DNA from: Fusibacter tunisiensis
Lineage (GTDB): Bacteria; Bacillota; Clostridia; Peptostreptococcales; Acidaminobacteraceae
Assembly (NCBI RefSeq): GCF_016908355.1
Contig: NZ_JAFBDT010000016.1
Span: forward strand, 1 to 55,861
DNA length: 55,861 nucleotides
Reading direction: 5' to 3'
The notes beneath the pieces were generated by a model that saw nothing but the letters and a program-made list of their open reading frames with translations, was not told where the DNA came from and did not search any database. Of this stretch, positions 21,712-31,438 are shown piece after piece; the stretch's first letter is position 1; each line of letters starts with the position of its first letter. Position numbers and translations under genes: made by a program.

Positions 21712-21820
21712 CCTCTTCTTCCATCCAGACTTTAACTGTCGGCTCTGGAATTCAACCAGATCAACCTTTCGGCTCGCGGGCTATACCGCCGGTGGGGACT
21801 TTCACCCCGCCCTGAAGATT
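21712..21820 (-). promoter_or_regulatory. FMN riboswitch (RFN element)
   Basis: On the minus strand the element reads from ATCTTCAGGGCGGGGTGAAA through CCCCACCGGCGGTATAGCCC, GCGAGC, GGTTGATCTGGT, CCAGAGCCGACAGTTAAAGT to CTGGATGGAAGAAGAGG. These are the conserved RFN blocks in order, with the closing P1 pairing CTTC/GAAG. It controls ribU by the attenuator at 21662-21690. Confidence 0.97.
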
Positions 21821-21831
21821 ATTTCATAGTC

Positions 21832-21860
21832 AGTTTAGCAGATTCATAACCACCTGTCAA
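21832..21860 (-). promoter_or_regulatory. Promoter of the FMN riboswitch-ribU transcript
   Basis: TTGACA (21855-21860) and TAAACT (21832-21837) are 17 bases apart on the minus strand, about 12 bases before the aptamer. The -35 overlaps the end of the upstream MATE gene. Confidence 0.8.
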
Positions 21861-23239
21861 GCAGCCACTTCTTGTACTTTTTTACGACGTGTTTTAATCA
21901 CTTTCTTTTGCCATTTGCCACTTAAATATATGCCTAGTCCTACAATACAAGTAAGGAAATTACTAATAACCATAGCATACCAAATGGAGGAAGGACCAAA
22001 ACCGCTGGAATTACTAAGGTACATAATCATAGGAATTCGTAGCGCCCATAGCCTTCCCATCATAAGAACCATGGCGTATAGTGTATGACCTGACCCTTGA
22101 AACGTCCCAACAAATATCTGAAAGTAACCCATCAAGGGTACCGAGATTAGTATCACACGTAGATATTCTGTCCCACTTGCAATAACTTCTGGATCGGTCG
22201 AAAAGAGCGCCACAATGCCTCTAGAAAATGGCAACATGATTCCAGCACCGATTATCAAAATAATGGTAGACAACTTAACGCTGGTCCAAACCGCATTCTT
22301 TGCCCGATCAATGTTATCAGCACCTAAATTTTGTCCGACCACCGGTGCGAGTGCGCTGCCAATTCCCATGGCCGGCATCATAATTAGAGAGTTAATTCGA
22401 TTGCCAATTGCAAAGGCTGTTAGCACAATTTCACCAAATGAAACCAAGAAAACATTTAGAACTGTAAAACCAAACGCTGCCATTGCTTGGCCCATCGATG
22501 ATGGCAATCCAATTTCTACAATCTTACCAATGGCTTTCTTATTCGGTTTTAAATCCGCAACTGAAACAGCCAGACTTTGTTGATCTCCAAAAACCGATAC
22601 GATTCCATATATCGCAAATATCGCCGTAGATAAAACCGTTGCCAACGCTGCACCTGTGATTCCTAGGTCCAAAACAAATATAAAAATTGGGTCCAAAATA
22701 ATGTTAAGTCCTACTGAAAGCGCGCCAATAATCAGCGGTGACATGGTATCTCCCTGACCTTGTTTAATTGCATTAAACGCATTCATCATAAATTGAGAAA
22801 ACAAACCTGCAAACATAACACTTAAATAGGCAACGCCATTCTCATAAAGCGTACCTGTAGCCCCCATCCATCGAACAACATACGGGGCAGCAAAGTAGCC
22901 AATAGTCCCAAAAACCAATGACATCCCGAGCAAAAGAATAATCGCCTGCCCAGCCATGTTTCCTGCCTTCTTGTGATCACCAGCACCAATGTACTGAGAA
23001 ATAAGGGCTGAAGTCGCCGTTGTCATTCCAATCCCAAAAGACAACATTAAAAAAACAACTGGCCAAACAAATTGAACACCTGCCACTTCATTGCCACCAA
23101 TTTTACTGATAAAAAATGTATCTGTTAAATTGTATAGCGTGTGTATGAAATTATTGAGCATTACAGGTAAAGCCAAAGTCAAAATGACTTTCTTCATATT
23201 TCCATTTAAAATCAATTCTCTCTTTTTTTGAAAATCCAT
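21857..23239 (-). CDS. MATE family efflux transporter
   Basis: A second MATE antiporter, 460 residues, with helices in two repeats: LALPVMLNNFIHTLYNLTDTFFISKIGGNEVAGVQF near the start, GIGMTTATSALISQYIGAGDHKKAG near residue 75, GLPSSMGQAMAAFGFTVLNVFLVSFGE near 245 and APVVGQNLGADNIDRAK near 300. It belongs to the DinF/NorM-like bacterial group but to a different subgroup from the one at 19511. Substrate unknown. SD AGGAGAAAG. Its own promoter lies at 23268-23296. Confidence 0.9.
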   Translation of the reverse strand: MDFQKKRELILNGNMKKVILTLALPVMLNNFIHTLYNLTDTFFISKIGGNEVAGVQFVWPVVFLMLSFGIGMTTATSALISQYIGAGDHKKAGNMAGQAIILLLGMSLVFGTIGYFAAPYVVRWMGATGTLYENGVAYLSVMFAGLFSQFMMNAFNAIKQGQGDTMSPLIIGALSVGLNIILDPIFIFVLDLGITGAALATVLSTAIFAIYGIVSVFGDQQSLAVSVADLKPNKKAIGKIVEIGLPSSMGQAMAAFGFTVLNVFLVSFGEIVLTAFAIGNRINSLIMMPAMGIGSALAPVVGQNLGADNIDRAKNAVWTSVKLSTIILIIGAGIMLPFSRGIVALFSTDPEVIASGTEYLRVILISVPLMGYFQIFVGTFQGSGHTLYAMVLMMGRLWALRIPMIMYLSNSSGFGPSSIWYAMVISNFLTCIVGLGIYLSGKWQKKVIKTRRKKVQEVAA

Positions 23240-23267
23240 TTCTTTCTCCTGAGTCTTTAATAGATTT

Positions 23268-23296
23268 AGTATAGCACAAAATCATTCGCGGCTCAA
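23268..23296 (-). promoter_or_regulatory. Promoter of the MATE gene
   Basis: TTGAGC (23291-23296) and TATACT (23268-23273) are 17 bases apart on the minus strand. A divergent extended -10 (TGATATAAT, near 23360) serves the cupin gene. Confidence 0.65.
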
Positions 23297-23396
23297 ATAT
23301 TTCGGGACACTAAACTTTAAATGTGAACGCATTTTAATAATTGTAATTTTCCATAATCTGATATAATGAACTCATCAAAGAAATAGGGAGGATGTC

Positions 23397-23744
23397 ATGA
23401 TTGTTGGAAATTTCAATAAGTTGCCCGCTAAACCCGTTACCCATCCCGACGCTCAAGATGCAGCAATGAAAGTTTTAATCTCACCAAATGAAGGGTGGGA
23501 TGGCTATGTCATGCGCGTTGTGGAAGTCGAAACTGGTGGCCATACACCGAAACACGCACACGATTGGCCACATATCAATTATGTTATAGAAGGCAATGGA
23601 ACCATCTTAATTGGAGATACTTTGCACGCAGTAGAATCCGGTAGCTACGCTTATATCCCCAATAACACCCTGCACCAATTTTCTAACACAGGGAACTCTG
23701 TATTTAAATTCATCTGCATTGTGCCAGAGGAAGGCCATCAATAA
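23397..23744 (+). CDS. Small cupin domain protein
   Basis: This 115-residue single-domain cupin has the first motif as GGHTPKHAHDWPHINYVIEGNG, with three metal-binding histidines and a glutamate, and the second as YIPNNTLHQFSN. It could be a metal-dependent enzyme or a small-molecule sensor; no substrate can be assigned. GGGAGG precedes the ATG. It lies 20 bases ahead of the aminopeptidase gene, so both are probably one transcript. Confidence 0.82.
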   Translation: MIVGNFNKLPAKPVTHPDAQDAAMKVLISPNEGWDGYVMRVVEVETGGHTPKHAHDWPHINYVIEGNGTILIGDTLHAVESGSYAYIPNNTLHQFSNTGNSVFKFICIVPEEGHQ

Positions 23745-23764
23745 TACTTACAAAGGGGATAAAA

Positions 23765-25543
23765 ATGCATATTCAGAAAAAGCTTAAACTCATTCGTGAA
23801 CAAATGAAAATGGCAAAAATTGATGTGTACATCATTCCATCCAGTGACCCACATGCAAGCGAGTACTTGCCCGATTACTACAAATCAAGGGAATGGGCAT
23901 CTGGTTTTTCAGGATCAGCCGGCACCCTCGTGTTAACACTTAAGGATGCCGCTTTATGGACAGATGGACGGTATTACCTTCAGGCTGAAAAAGAATTAGA
24001 GGGCAGTACGATCAAACTTATTAAAGCTGGTCTGCCAGATTCCCCTGAAATCGGCGAATGGATTGACCAAGTATTGCAAGCGCCTTTTAAAATTGGATTC
24101 AACGGTTTCCAAATGATGGCCGGGTTTGTTGAAACCCTTAAAAATCATTTTGAAAATACATCTGTAACTTATGATTTTACGTCAAATCTCGTAGATAAAA
24201 TTTGGTTGGACCGACCCTTACTGCCTGCTGAAAAAGTTTATAAACATCCCGACAATTACGTGGGCGCCTCTACACAAGAAAAACTTATGCGCATTAGAAA
24301 AGCCATGAAAACCTATGGGGCCAGCAGCCATTTACTTACCAAACTCGATGACATTGCGTGGATTACAAATTTAAGAGGCAATGATATCAAGCACAATCCA
24401 TATTTTATGTCCTACCTGTTTATCACCTTGAACACTGCGTTTTTGTATGTTGATCCTTTAAAACTCAATGATGAAATCGTTGAAGCAATGCACGCTGCAG
24501 AAATAAAGATTAAACATTACGATGATTTGCCACAAGACTTAGAGTCCTTATCCTGCGAAACAGGCATTCTCGTAGATAAATCCGCAACACCATATTACAT
24601 TTGGCGTAGTTTAAAAAACCGATGCAAAATCATTAACAAACCAAATCCAAGCACAAGTTTAAAAGCGATAAAAAACGAGATTGAACTGGCTCATATTACA
24701 AATTGTCACATTCAAGATGGTGTTGCAGTTGTTAAATTTATGTATGCCCTATCAACCGTCCCAGACCTAGAAACACTCACTGAATACGACATTGATACAA
24801 TGATTACAGAAAAGCGTGCTGAAAACCCTCTTTTCATCGGCCGCAGCTTTAGTACAATTGCGGGATACGCTGATCATGGTGCAATCATGCATTATAAAGC
24901 AGAACCGAAATCTGCCTACCCGTTAAAACCAGAAGGTTTTCTGCTCGTAGATTCAGGTGGGCAATATATGAACGGAACCACAGATATAACTCGTACCATT
25001 GCAATGGGGAAACTCACCCAGCAAGAAATGACAGACTACACCCTGACACTTAAATCCATGATGGCGCTCTCAAGAATGACTTTCTTGAAAGGGGCTACCG
25101 GAACGCATCTGGATACCATAGCCAGAATGCATATGTGGGCAGAAGGAATGGATTACAAAAGTGGTACGGGACATGGCATTGGGTATTTGTTAGGTGTTCA
25201 CGAGGGCCCTCATCGGGTCAGTATGAACCCTTCCAGCGTTCCACTTGTTCCAGGAATGATTTTATCCAATGAGCCCGGTGTTTACAGATCCGGTGCATAT
25301 GGTATACGTCTGGAAAACGTTCTTGCAGTCGTGCCACATCTTGAAAATGAATTTGGTACTTTTTATAAATTTAAAACTTTAACCTTATGTCCATTTGACC
25401 TAAATGCTATCGATTTAAACCAACTCACAGAAACCGAACGTCTTGAACTCAACGCCTATCACGCAGAAGTGTTTAAGGAATTATCCCCTTATTTGTCGGC
25501 GTCTGAGGCCAAATGGTTAAAAGATGCAACACGTTCACTATAA
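23765..25543 (+). CDS. Xaa-Pro aminopeptidase P (M24B)
   Basis: This 592-residue cytosolic metallopeptidase removes an N-terminal residue in front of proline. It has the three-domain architecture of large aminopeptidase P: two creatinase-like N-terminal domains (SSDPHASEYLPDYYKSREW near 25; WTDGRYYLQAEKEL), the pita-bread M24 domain (about 310-530) and a C-terminal M24_C extension. Metal ligands are visible in LLVDSGGQYMNGTTDITRTI (two aspartates), GTGHGIGYLLGVHEGPH (histidines), SNEPGVYRSGAYG and GIRLENV (glutamates). SD AAAGGGGAT. The length fits the family. Confidence 0.93.
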   Translation: MHIQKKLKLIREQMKMAKIDVYIIPSSDPHASEYLPDYYKSREWASGFSGSAGTLVLTLKDAALWTDGRYYLQAEKELEGSTIKLIKAGLPDSPEIGEWIDQVLQAPFKIGFNGFQMMAGFVETLKNHFENTSVTYDFTSNLVDKIWLDRPLLPAEKVYKHPDNYVGASTQEKLMRIRKAMKTYGASSHLLTKLDDIAWITNLRGNDIKHNPYFMSYLFITLNTAFLYVDPLKLNDEIVEAMHAAEIKIKHYDDLPQDLESLSCETGILVDKSATPYYIWRSLKNRCKIINKPNPSTSLKAIKNEIELAHITNCHIQDGVAVVKFMYALSTVPDLETLTEYDIDTMITEKRAENPLFIGRSFSTIAGYADHGAIMHYKAEPKSAYPLKPEGFLLVDSGGQYMNGTTDITRTIAMGKLTQQEMTDYTLTLKSMMALSRMTFLKGATGTHLDTIARMHMWAEGMDYKSGTGHGIGYLLGVHEGPHRVSMNPSSVPLVPGMILSNEPGVYRSGAYGIRLENVLAVVPHLENEFGTFYKFKTLTLCPFDLNAIDLNQLTETERLELNAYHAEVFKELSPYLSASEAKWLKDATRSL

Positions 25544-25546
25544 AAA

Positions 25547-25577
25547 AAATTCCGTCTTCATACTGAAGGCGGAATTT
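25547..25577. terminator. Bidirectional terminator between aminopeptidase P and purD
   Basis: AAATTCCG-CTTCA and TGAAG-CGGAATTT form a near-perfect stem with a three-base loop, bordered by A8 on the left and CTTTTTCTTT on the right. It ends both converging transcripts. Confidence 0.85.
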
Positions 25578-25585
25578 CTTTTTCT

Positions 25586-26833
25586 TTACTGACCAATGTC
25601 CTTTCGATAAAAACACCCGTTGAACTGGATTCGTGAAGCGTCTAAATAAGCATTTTTACGCGCAATTTCATGCGTCTGCCCCTGTCCCACAAGACATAGA
25701 ACCCGACCACCAGAAGTGACATAATCATCGCCTAACCAACTTGTTCCAGCGTGGAAAATCAAAGAATTTTTACACTTTTCAAGCCCATAAATCGGGATGC
25801 CCTTTTCATAGAACTCAGGGTAGCCTCCTGAGGCAAGAATCACACCTACCGTATGTGTCTCATTATATACAAGGTCAACTTCCGATAGCTTTTCCTCAAC
25901 AACCGCTTCAAAAACATCCAACAAGTCGGTTTCAAGTCTTGGCAAAATCACTTCAGTTTCAGGATCTCCAAAACGCACATTGAATTCCAATACATTAACC
26001 TCATCTTCATCAATCATCAAACCCACAAAAAGTATCCCCTTATAAGACACCTTTGAGTCTTTTAACCCTTTTAAAAATGGAATCAAAACGCTTTCCTTAA
26101 TTTTATCCATCCGGTCAGCGTCCACAATCCTGCTTGGGCAATACGCCCCCATACCACCTGTATTGAGGCCAAGATCACCGTCAAATGCCTTTTTATAGTC
26201 TTGAGCCACCTGCATTGGCAATATCGTCTCGCCATCACAAAAACACAAAACTGACGCTTCTACGCCTTTTAGAAACGCTTCTAAAACCACTCTTTCCCCC
26301 GCGTTTCCAAATTGCTTATCTTCCATAATTGCTTTAAGTGCACGCTGAGCATCCTGCCTGTTTTCTGCAATAACAACGCCTTTACCAGCTGCGAGACCAT
26401 CTGCCTTAATCACCACTGGGTATTCAAAATCAGAAAGTGCATCCATTGCAATTTCCACAGTTTCACACACCTTATAGGCCGCTGTAGGAATTTTGTTTTT
26501 CATTAAAAAATCTTTTGTGAAACATTTACTCCCCTCAAATTGAGCGGCTTCTTGATTGGGCCCAAAAATTTTCAAACCATTTGCTTCAAACAAATCCACA
26601 ATCCCCATAACAAGAGGTGCTTCAGGCCCCACTATCGTCAAATCAATCTTTTCAGACAAAGCAAATTTGAGAAGGCCTTTTAGATCAGATGCTTCTATGG
26701 GTGCACATGTTGCAATTTCTGATATCCCAGGATTCCCTGGTGCTACATACAATTTTGGTTTTCTTTTGGATTGGCTTAATTTCCAGGCAATGGCATGCTC
26801 TCTAGCGCCACTCCCAATAACTAAAACTTTCAT
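25586..26833 (-). CDS. purD: Phosphoribosylamine-glycine ligase
   Basis: GARS joins phosphoribosylamine and glycine with ATP, step 2 of IMP synthesis. The 415-residue protein has the N domain (KVLVIGSGAREHAIAWKL), PGNPGISEIA, IVGPEAPLVMGIVD, an ATP-grasp core (PVVIKADGLAAGKGVVIA; GGMGAYCPS) and NVRFGDPETEVILPRL. The start at 26833 is chosen because AGGAG lies eight bases before it and the family begins MKVLVIG. Last gene of the purine operon, 13 bases behind purH. Confidence 0.95.
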   Translation of the reverse strand: MKVLVIGSGAREHAIAWKLSQSKRKPKLYVAPGNPGISEIATCAPIEASDLKGLLKFALSEKIDLTIVGPEAPLVMGIVDLFEANGLKIFGPNQEAAQFEGSKCFTKDFLMKNKIPTAAYKVCETVEIAMDALSDFEYPVVIKADGLAAGKGVVIAENRQDAQRALKAIMEDKQFGNAGERVVLEAFLKGVEASVLCFCDGETILPMQVAQDYKKAFDGDLGLNTGGMGAYCPSRIVDADRMDKIKESVLIPFLKGLKDSKVSYKGILFVGLMIDEDEVNVLEFNVRFGDPETEVILPRLETDLLDVFEAVVEEKLSEVDLVYNETHTVGVILASGGYPEFYEKGIPIYGLEKCKNSLIFHAGTSWLGDDYVTSGGRVLCLVGQGQTHEIARKNAYLDASRIQFNGCFYRKDIGQ

Positions 26834-26846
26834 TACAACACTCCTA

Positions 26847-28385
26847 TCAATGTTTGAAATGACGCATTCCTGTAAATACCATCGCAATGCCATATTGATT
26901 TGCAACTTCAATTATTTCCGCATCTCTTACAGAACCTCCAGGCTGAATTATTGCCGTAACGCCTGCTTTTGCTGCCAGCTCAACCGCATCTGCAAAAGGG
27001 AAGAAAGCATCTGATGCCAAAACACTTCCCTTTGTTGGAAAGTTACTGTGACCAACTGCCGCTTCACTTGCCCAAACACGACTCACTTGACCCTGACCAA
27101 GCCCAAGCGTCATTCCATTTTTTGAAATTACAATTCCGTTTGATTTAACATGTTTACACACAGTCCAAGCGAAAGTCATCTCTTCCATTTCTTGCTTTGT
27201 GGGAATACGTTCCGTCATCACTTTCATGTCTTCCGCCATTAATTTTGAATCTTGGTCTTGAATCAAAATTCCGCCGGTAACCTTTTTAAGGTCGACTATC
27301 TGATTTTGACTTTGTGTATCGGCAACATCAAATTTCAAAATTCGGACATTTTTTTTACGCATCAAGTGTTCAAGTGCATCTGCTTCAAAATCAGGCGCGA
27401 TAATAATCTCCAAAAAAATCGATCCAAGCTTTTCTGCTGTTTCCAAATCCACAGGTCTATTTAAGGCAACAACGCCTCCAAAAATAGACACCGGATCACA
27501 AGCATTGGCTTTTTCAAACGCATGAAAGATATCTATTCCCACACCTACACCACAAGGCGTAGCATGTTTAACCGCAACTGCTGTCGGCTTTTCAAACTCG
27601 TTTAAAAGTCCCAAAGCCGCATTGGCATCATTAATATTGTTAAAGGAAAGTTCTTTCCCATGTAACTGTTTCGCATCCGCAAGTCCTCTTATGTTTTTTG
27701 AAGACACTTCCCTGTAAAATGCGCCCCTTTGATGAGGATTTTCACCATAACGCATATCTTGAACTTTTTCATAAGCTAAAGTCATTTTTTGAGGAAATAC
27801 ATCCCCGTCAACTTGTTCCCTCAAATAATCTGATATTAAAGCATCATAAAAAGCGGTGTGCTCAAATACTTTAAGTGCAAGTTCTCTTCTAAAAACATGG
27901 GTTACCGATTTCTCTTTCAAAGCATTTAAAACACCAGAATAATCTTCCGGATTCACAACTACAAGTACATCCTCATGATTTTTAGCGGCAGACCTAAGCA
28001 TGGTAGGCCCTCCAATGTCAATGTTTTCAATAGCCTCTTCAAAAGATACCTTTGGTTTTTGAATGGTTTCTGCAAACGGGTATAAATTGATAACAACCAA
28101 ATCAATGGTTTCAATGCCCAAATCCTGAATCTGATTCATGTGATCCTTCAAATTCCGTCTCGCCAATATACCCGCATGAACCGCAGGATGTAACGTCTTA
28201 ACACGTCCATTTAAGCACTCAGGAAAATGTGTAATCTCCGACACGTTTACAACATCCAACCCCGATGCTTTCAAAACACTTTCAGTGCCACCCGTTGAAA
28301 TCAAACGAAAGCCCAAATTCACAAGTTCTTTTGCAAATTCCACAATCCCTGTTTTATCTGAAACACTAATCAATGCATTTTGCAT
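26847..28385 (-). CDS. purH: Bifunctional AICAR transformylase/IMP cyclohydrolase
   Basis: The protein carries out the last two steps to IMP. It has an N-terminal MGS-like cyclohydrolase domain (ALISVSDKTGIVEFAKEL; GRVKTLHPAVHAGILARR) and a C-terminal AICAR formyltransferase domain (RYGENPHQRGAFYRE; AVKHATPCGVG; the end segment AIIQPGGSVRDAEIIEVANQ). The trimmed length of 512 residues is normal. Start 28385 is set by GGAGGGGGAGAAC just before it; the longer frame overlaps purN by about 90 bases and lacks an SD. Confidence 0.96.
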   Translation of the reverse strand: MQNALISVSDKTGIVEFAKELVNLGFRLISTGGTESVLKASGLDVVNVSEITHFPECLNGRVKTLHPAVHAGILARRNLKDHMNQIQDLGIETIDLVVINLYPFAETIQKPKVSFEEAIENIDIGGPTMLRSAAKNHEDVLVVVNPEDYSGVLNALKEKSVTHVFRRELALKVFEHTAFYDALISDYLREQVDGDVFPQKMTLAYEKVQDMRYGENPHQRGAFYREVSSKNIRGLADAKQLHGKELSFNNINDANAALGLLNEFEKPTAVAVKHATPCGVGVGIDIFHAFEKANACDPVSIFGGVVALNRPVDLETAEKLGSIFLEIIIAPDFEADALEHLMRKKNVRILKFDVADTQSQNQIVDLKKVTGGILIQDQDSKLMAEDMKVMTERIPTKQEMEEMTFAWTVCKHVKSNGIVISKNGMTLGLGQGQVSRVWASEAAVGHSNFPTKGSVLASDAFFPFADAVELAAKAGVTAIIQPGGSVRDAEIIEVANQYGIAMVFTGMRHFKH

Positions 28386-28986
28386 GTTCTCCCCCTCCAA
28401 AACGATCTGCAATTTCTTTAAGCACGCTAACCAAAACCTCATGCTCCACTTCCAAAACACGCTTGCTTAAAAGTTCTGGCGTATCACCTTCTTTAACTGC
28501 TATTTGAACTTGACGTATAATAGCCCCCGTATCTATACCTGAATCCACATAGTGTACGGTCACTCCGGTTTTAGAATCTCCATTTTCAATGACCGCTTCG
28601 TGAACCTTTAACCCGAAATATCCTTTTCCACAATATTTGGGAATCAAAGACGGATGGATGTTAAGAATACGATTTTCAAACTCCGTGACAATTTCTGGCG
28701 ACAAAATGTCCAAATAACCTGCCAAAACAATATAATCAACCTGCTTAGATTTCAGCAACCCAAGGAGTGCACGATCACGCGATAGACGGTCTACATAATT
28801 TCCTTTGCCAATATAATAAGCTTCAACACCCGATTTTTCAGCACGCTTTAAAGCGTATGCTTCCTTTCGATTTGAAACAACACACGCTACCGTCACAGCC
28901 AAATCACCAGACGTCACACCATCTAAAATCGCCTGAAGATTTGTGCCGCCGCCAGATACCAAAACACCTATTCTCATGCGTTGCAT
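28366..28986 (-). CDS. purN: Phosphoribosylglycinamide formyltransferase
   Basis: GART, folate dependent, 206 residues, step 3 of IMP synthesis. It has IGVLVSGGGTNLQAILDG at the N-terminus, LAGYLDILSPEIV and the catalytic segment RILNIHPSLIPKYCG, with HYVDSGIDTGAIIRQV near residue 150. The start at 28986 has GGAG ten bases ahead; a second ATG at 28977 overlaps the purM stop as ATGA and is an alternative. The 3' end overlaps purH by about 20 bases. Confidence 0.94.
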   Translation of the reverse strand: MQRMRIGVLVSGGGTNLQAILDGVTSGDLAVTVACVVSNRKEAYALKRAEKSGVEAYYIGKGNYVDRLSRDRALLGLLKSKQVDYIVLAGYLDILSPEIVTEFENRILNIHPSLIPKYCGKGYFGLKVHEAVIENGDSKTGVTVHYVDSGIDTGAIIRQVQIAVKEGDTPELLSKRVLEVEHEVLVSVLKEIADRFGGGEHAKCID

Positions 28987-30011
28987 AAGACAACTTCTCC
29001 ATGCCCGTTTATAACCTGCCCAATTGTATGGGGAACCTCACCGGATTCCTTTAAACTATCCAGGACAAAGTCTGCATGATTTGGGTCTACAACAACAATA
29101 AACCCAATTCCCATATTAAATGTGGCAAACATTTCATCTCTTTCAATTTCACCTGATTTTTGAATCAATTTAAAAATGGGGTGTGGTGTCCAACGCTCCA
29201 AATAGATTTCCACGCCAGTCCCTTCAGGCAAGATTCTTGGAATGTTCTCATAAAATCCGCCTCCAGTCATATGTATAGCGCCTTTAACCCATCTCTTCTC
29301 AAGCAATTTTAATATAGACGACACATAAATACGAGTTGGGGTTAAAAGTTGGTCGCCAACCTTACCACCCAGTTCATCCACCACTGTTTCTGGCGAAAAC
29401 CCCATTTTATCAAAAATCACGTGTCTTACCAAAGAATACCCATTTGAGTGAATGCCACTAGATTCTAGACCAATTAACAAATCTCCCGGTTTAATATCTT
29501 TGCCTGTCACAACATGCTTCTCGTCTACAACGCCAACTGCAAAACCCGCCAAGTCATACTCGCCATCTGAGTAAAATCCAGGCATTTCAGCAGTTTCGCC
29601 TCCAAGAAGCGGCATTTGAGAAAGCTTGCAGGCTTTTGCGATCCCACTTACGATTTCAGCGGCTTTTTCAGCTTGAAGTTTTCCAGTTGCCATATAGTCT
29701 AAAAAGAACAACGGTGTTGCACCTTGACACAATATGTCATTGACACACATTGCCACGAGATCTTGTCCAACTGTGTCATGCCGGTCCATCATAAAAGCAA
29801 GTTTTAGTTTCGTTCCCACGCCATCAGTCCCTGCAACGAGTACAGGATTTTGAAATTCACCTGAGAGTCTTAGCAAACCACCAAAATTGCCTAAATCACC
29901 AAGCACATTCCCATTATAAGTTTCCTTCACATGTTTTTTCATCAACTCAACTGCACGTGCGCCCTCTTTTACATCTACACCTGCCGCTGCATATGTTGCT
30001 TTTTCACTCAT
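28974..30011 (-). CDS. purM: Phosphoribosylformylglycinamidine cyclo-ligase (AIR synthetase)
   Basis: Closes the imidazole ring from FGAM with ATP. The 345-residue length is typical. YAAAGVDVKEGARAVELMK opens the protein; VAGTDGVGTKLKLAF, DLVAMCVNDILCQGATPLFFLDY and GGETAEMPGFY are the ATP- and substrate-binding blocks, and GLESSGIHSNGYSLVR with HMTGGGFYENIPRILP complete it. SD AAGGAG. It follows purF by 11 bases. Confidence 0.96.
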   Translation of the reverse strand: MSEKATYAAAGVDVKEGARAVELMKKHVKETYNGNVLGDLGNFGGLLRLSGEFQNPVLVAGTDGVGTKLKLAFMMDRHDTVGQDLVAMCVNDILCQGATPLFFLDYMATGKLQAEKAAEIVSGIAKACKLSQMPLLGGETAEMPGFYSDGEYDLAGFAVGVVDEKHVVTGKDIKPGDLLIGLESSGIHSNGYSLVRHVIFDKMGFSPETVVDELGGKVGDQLLTPTRIYVSSILKLLEKRWVKGAIHMTGGGFYENIPRILPEGTGVEIYLERWTPHPIFKLIQKSGEIERDEMFATFNMGIGFIVVVDPNHADFVLDSLKESGEVPHTIGQVINGHGEVVLCNA

Positions 30012-30022
30012 TGGACGACTCC

Positions 30023-31438
30023 TTATTTTTCAAATATATGCTTGTCTCCATTTTCAGGTACTTCCATTGGATAGTTTCCATCAAAACAAGCTGTGCACAG
30101 TTCATTTCGAGATAGGCCAATTCCTTTTATTAACCCTTCTGGGCTCAAATAAGCCAGAGAATCAGCGCCAATCGCTTCACAAATTTCGCTTAATGTTTTA
30201 ACCGCACCAATTAAGTGTTGACGGTTGGGGGTATCGATTCCAAAGTGACACGAATGTATAACGGGCGGCGAACACACACGCAGGTGAACCTCTGTAGCAC
30301 CTGCATCCTTAAGCATTTTAATCAATTTTGCACTGGTTGTGCCCCGTACAATTGAATCGTCAATTAAAATCAATCGCTTACCTGAAATGTTTTCTTTCAT
30401 CGCATTAAGTTTAAGGCGAACCGCCAACTCTCTTGATTTCTGATCTGGCTGAATAAAGGTCCGCCCCATATACTTGTTCTTTATTAAACCTACGTTAAAA
30501 GGGATGCCCGATTCTTCTGCATACCCAATAGCTGCTGCAGTTCCAGAATCCGGAACTGCAATGACCATGTCTGCATCAACGGGATTTTCCTGAGCCAAGA
30601 TCTTTCCAGCTTCCTTCCGGCTAACGAAAACATTTCGACCATCAATTATGCTGTCTGGTCTGGCAAAGTATACATATTCAAAAGCGCAAACGGCCTTCCT
30701 AGAACTTTGATCAAAGAAAACCGATTCAACACCATTTTGATCAATAATGACCATTTCACCAGGTTCAATATCCCGAATAAACGTCCCACCAACAACGTCA
30801 TGGGCACATGTCTCCGATGCCAAAACATAGCCATCTTCCAGTTTGGCCAAAGAAAGTGGTCTAATCCCATTTGGATCACGCACACCAATCAATTTGTCTT
30901 CCATTACAATTACAAGGGCATAAGACCCTTTGATTTGCTTTACCGATTCAACAATTGCCTGTTTCATTCCCAAATGATAATGCTTGGCAATGAGGTTTGC
31001 AATCACTTCTGTATCAATGGAGGTTTGAAAGATAGACCCGTCATCCTCCAACTCACTTCTAATGGCATTTGCATTTACCAAATTGCCATTGTGCGCGAGC
31101 GCTATGCTCCCCCCTTTATACCGAACAACTAGCGGTTGAGCGTTTGAAGCATAACTTTCGCCCGTTGTGGAATACCGCACATGCCCAATCCCAACGTCGC
31201 CATGCAAACGGTTTAAAATCGACGTGTTAAAAACCTCTTGCACCAAGCCCATCTCTTTATAATATTGCATTTTATTGTCTTTCACCACTGCAATTCCAGC
31301 GCTTTCCTGTCCACGGTGCTGAAGCGCGATAAGTCCAAAACACAACATTTGGGGTACTACTTCTGATTCTTTGGCATAAATCCCAATAACACCACATTCT
31401 TCATGCAACTTATCCTCGAGACACGCCAAACTATGCAT
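30023..31438 (-). CDS. purF: Amidophosphoribosyltransferase (Fe-S, Bacillus type)
   Basis: Commits PRPP to purine synthesis using glutamine. The protein begins with a short propeptide; processing before C15 in EECGVIGIY would expose the nucleophilic cysteine of the Ntn amidotransferase domain. The C-terminal PRTase domain has [12 protein letters not shown]. Cysteines in [28 protein letters not shown] and LCTACFDG match the positions of the [4Fe-4S] ligands of the Bacillus enzyme, so oxygen inactivation is expected. Its start overlaps the purC stop by eight bases. Purine nucleotide feedback is a family property. Confidence 0.96.
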   Translation of the reverse strand: MHSLACLEDKLHEECGVIGIYAKESEVVPQMLCFGLIALQHRGQESAGIAVVKDNKMQYYKEMGLVQEVFNTSILNRLHGDVGIGHVRYSTTGESYASNAQPLVVRYKGGSIALAHNGNLVNANAIRSELEDDGSIFQTSIDTEVIANLIAKHYHLGMKQAIVESVKQIKGSYALVIVMEDKLIGVRDPNGIRPLSLAKLEDGYVLASETCAHDVVGGTFIRDIEPGEMVIIDQNGVESVFFDQSSRKAVCAFEYVYFARPDSIIDGRNVFVSRKEAGKILAQENPVDADMVIAVPDSGTAAAIGYAEESGIPFNVGLIKNKYMGRTFIQPDQKSRELAVRLKLNAMKENISGKRLILIDDSIVRGTTSAKLIKMLKDAGATEVHLRVCSPPVIHSCHFGIDTPNRQHLIGAVKTLSEICEAIGADSLAYLSPEGLIKGIGLSRNELCTACFDGNYPMEVPENGDKHIFEK

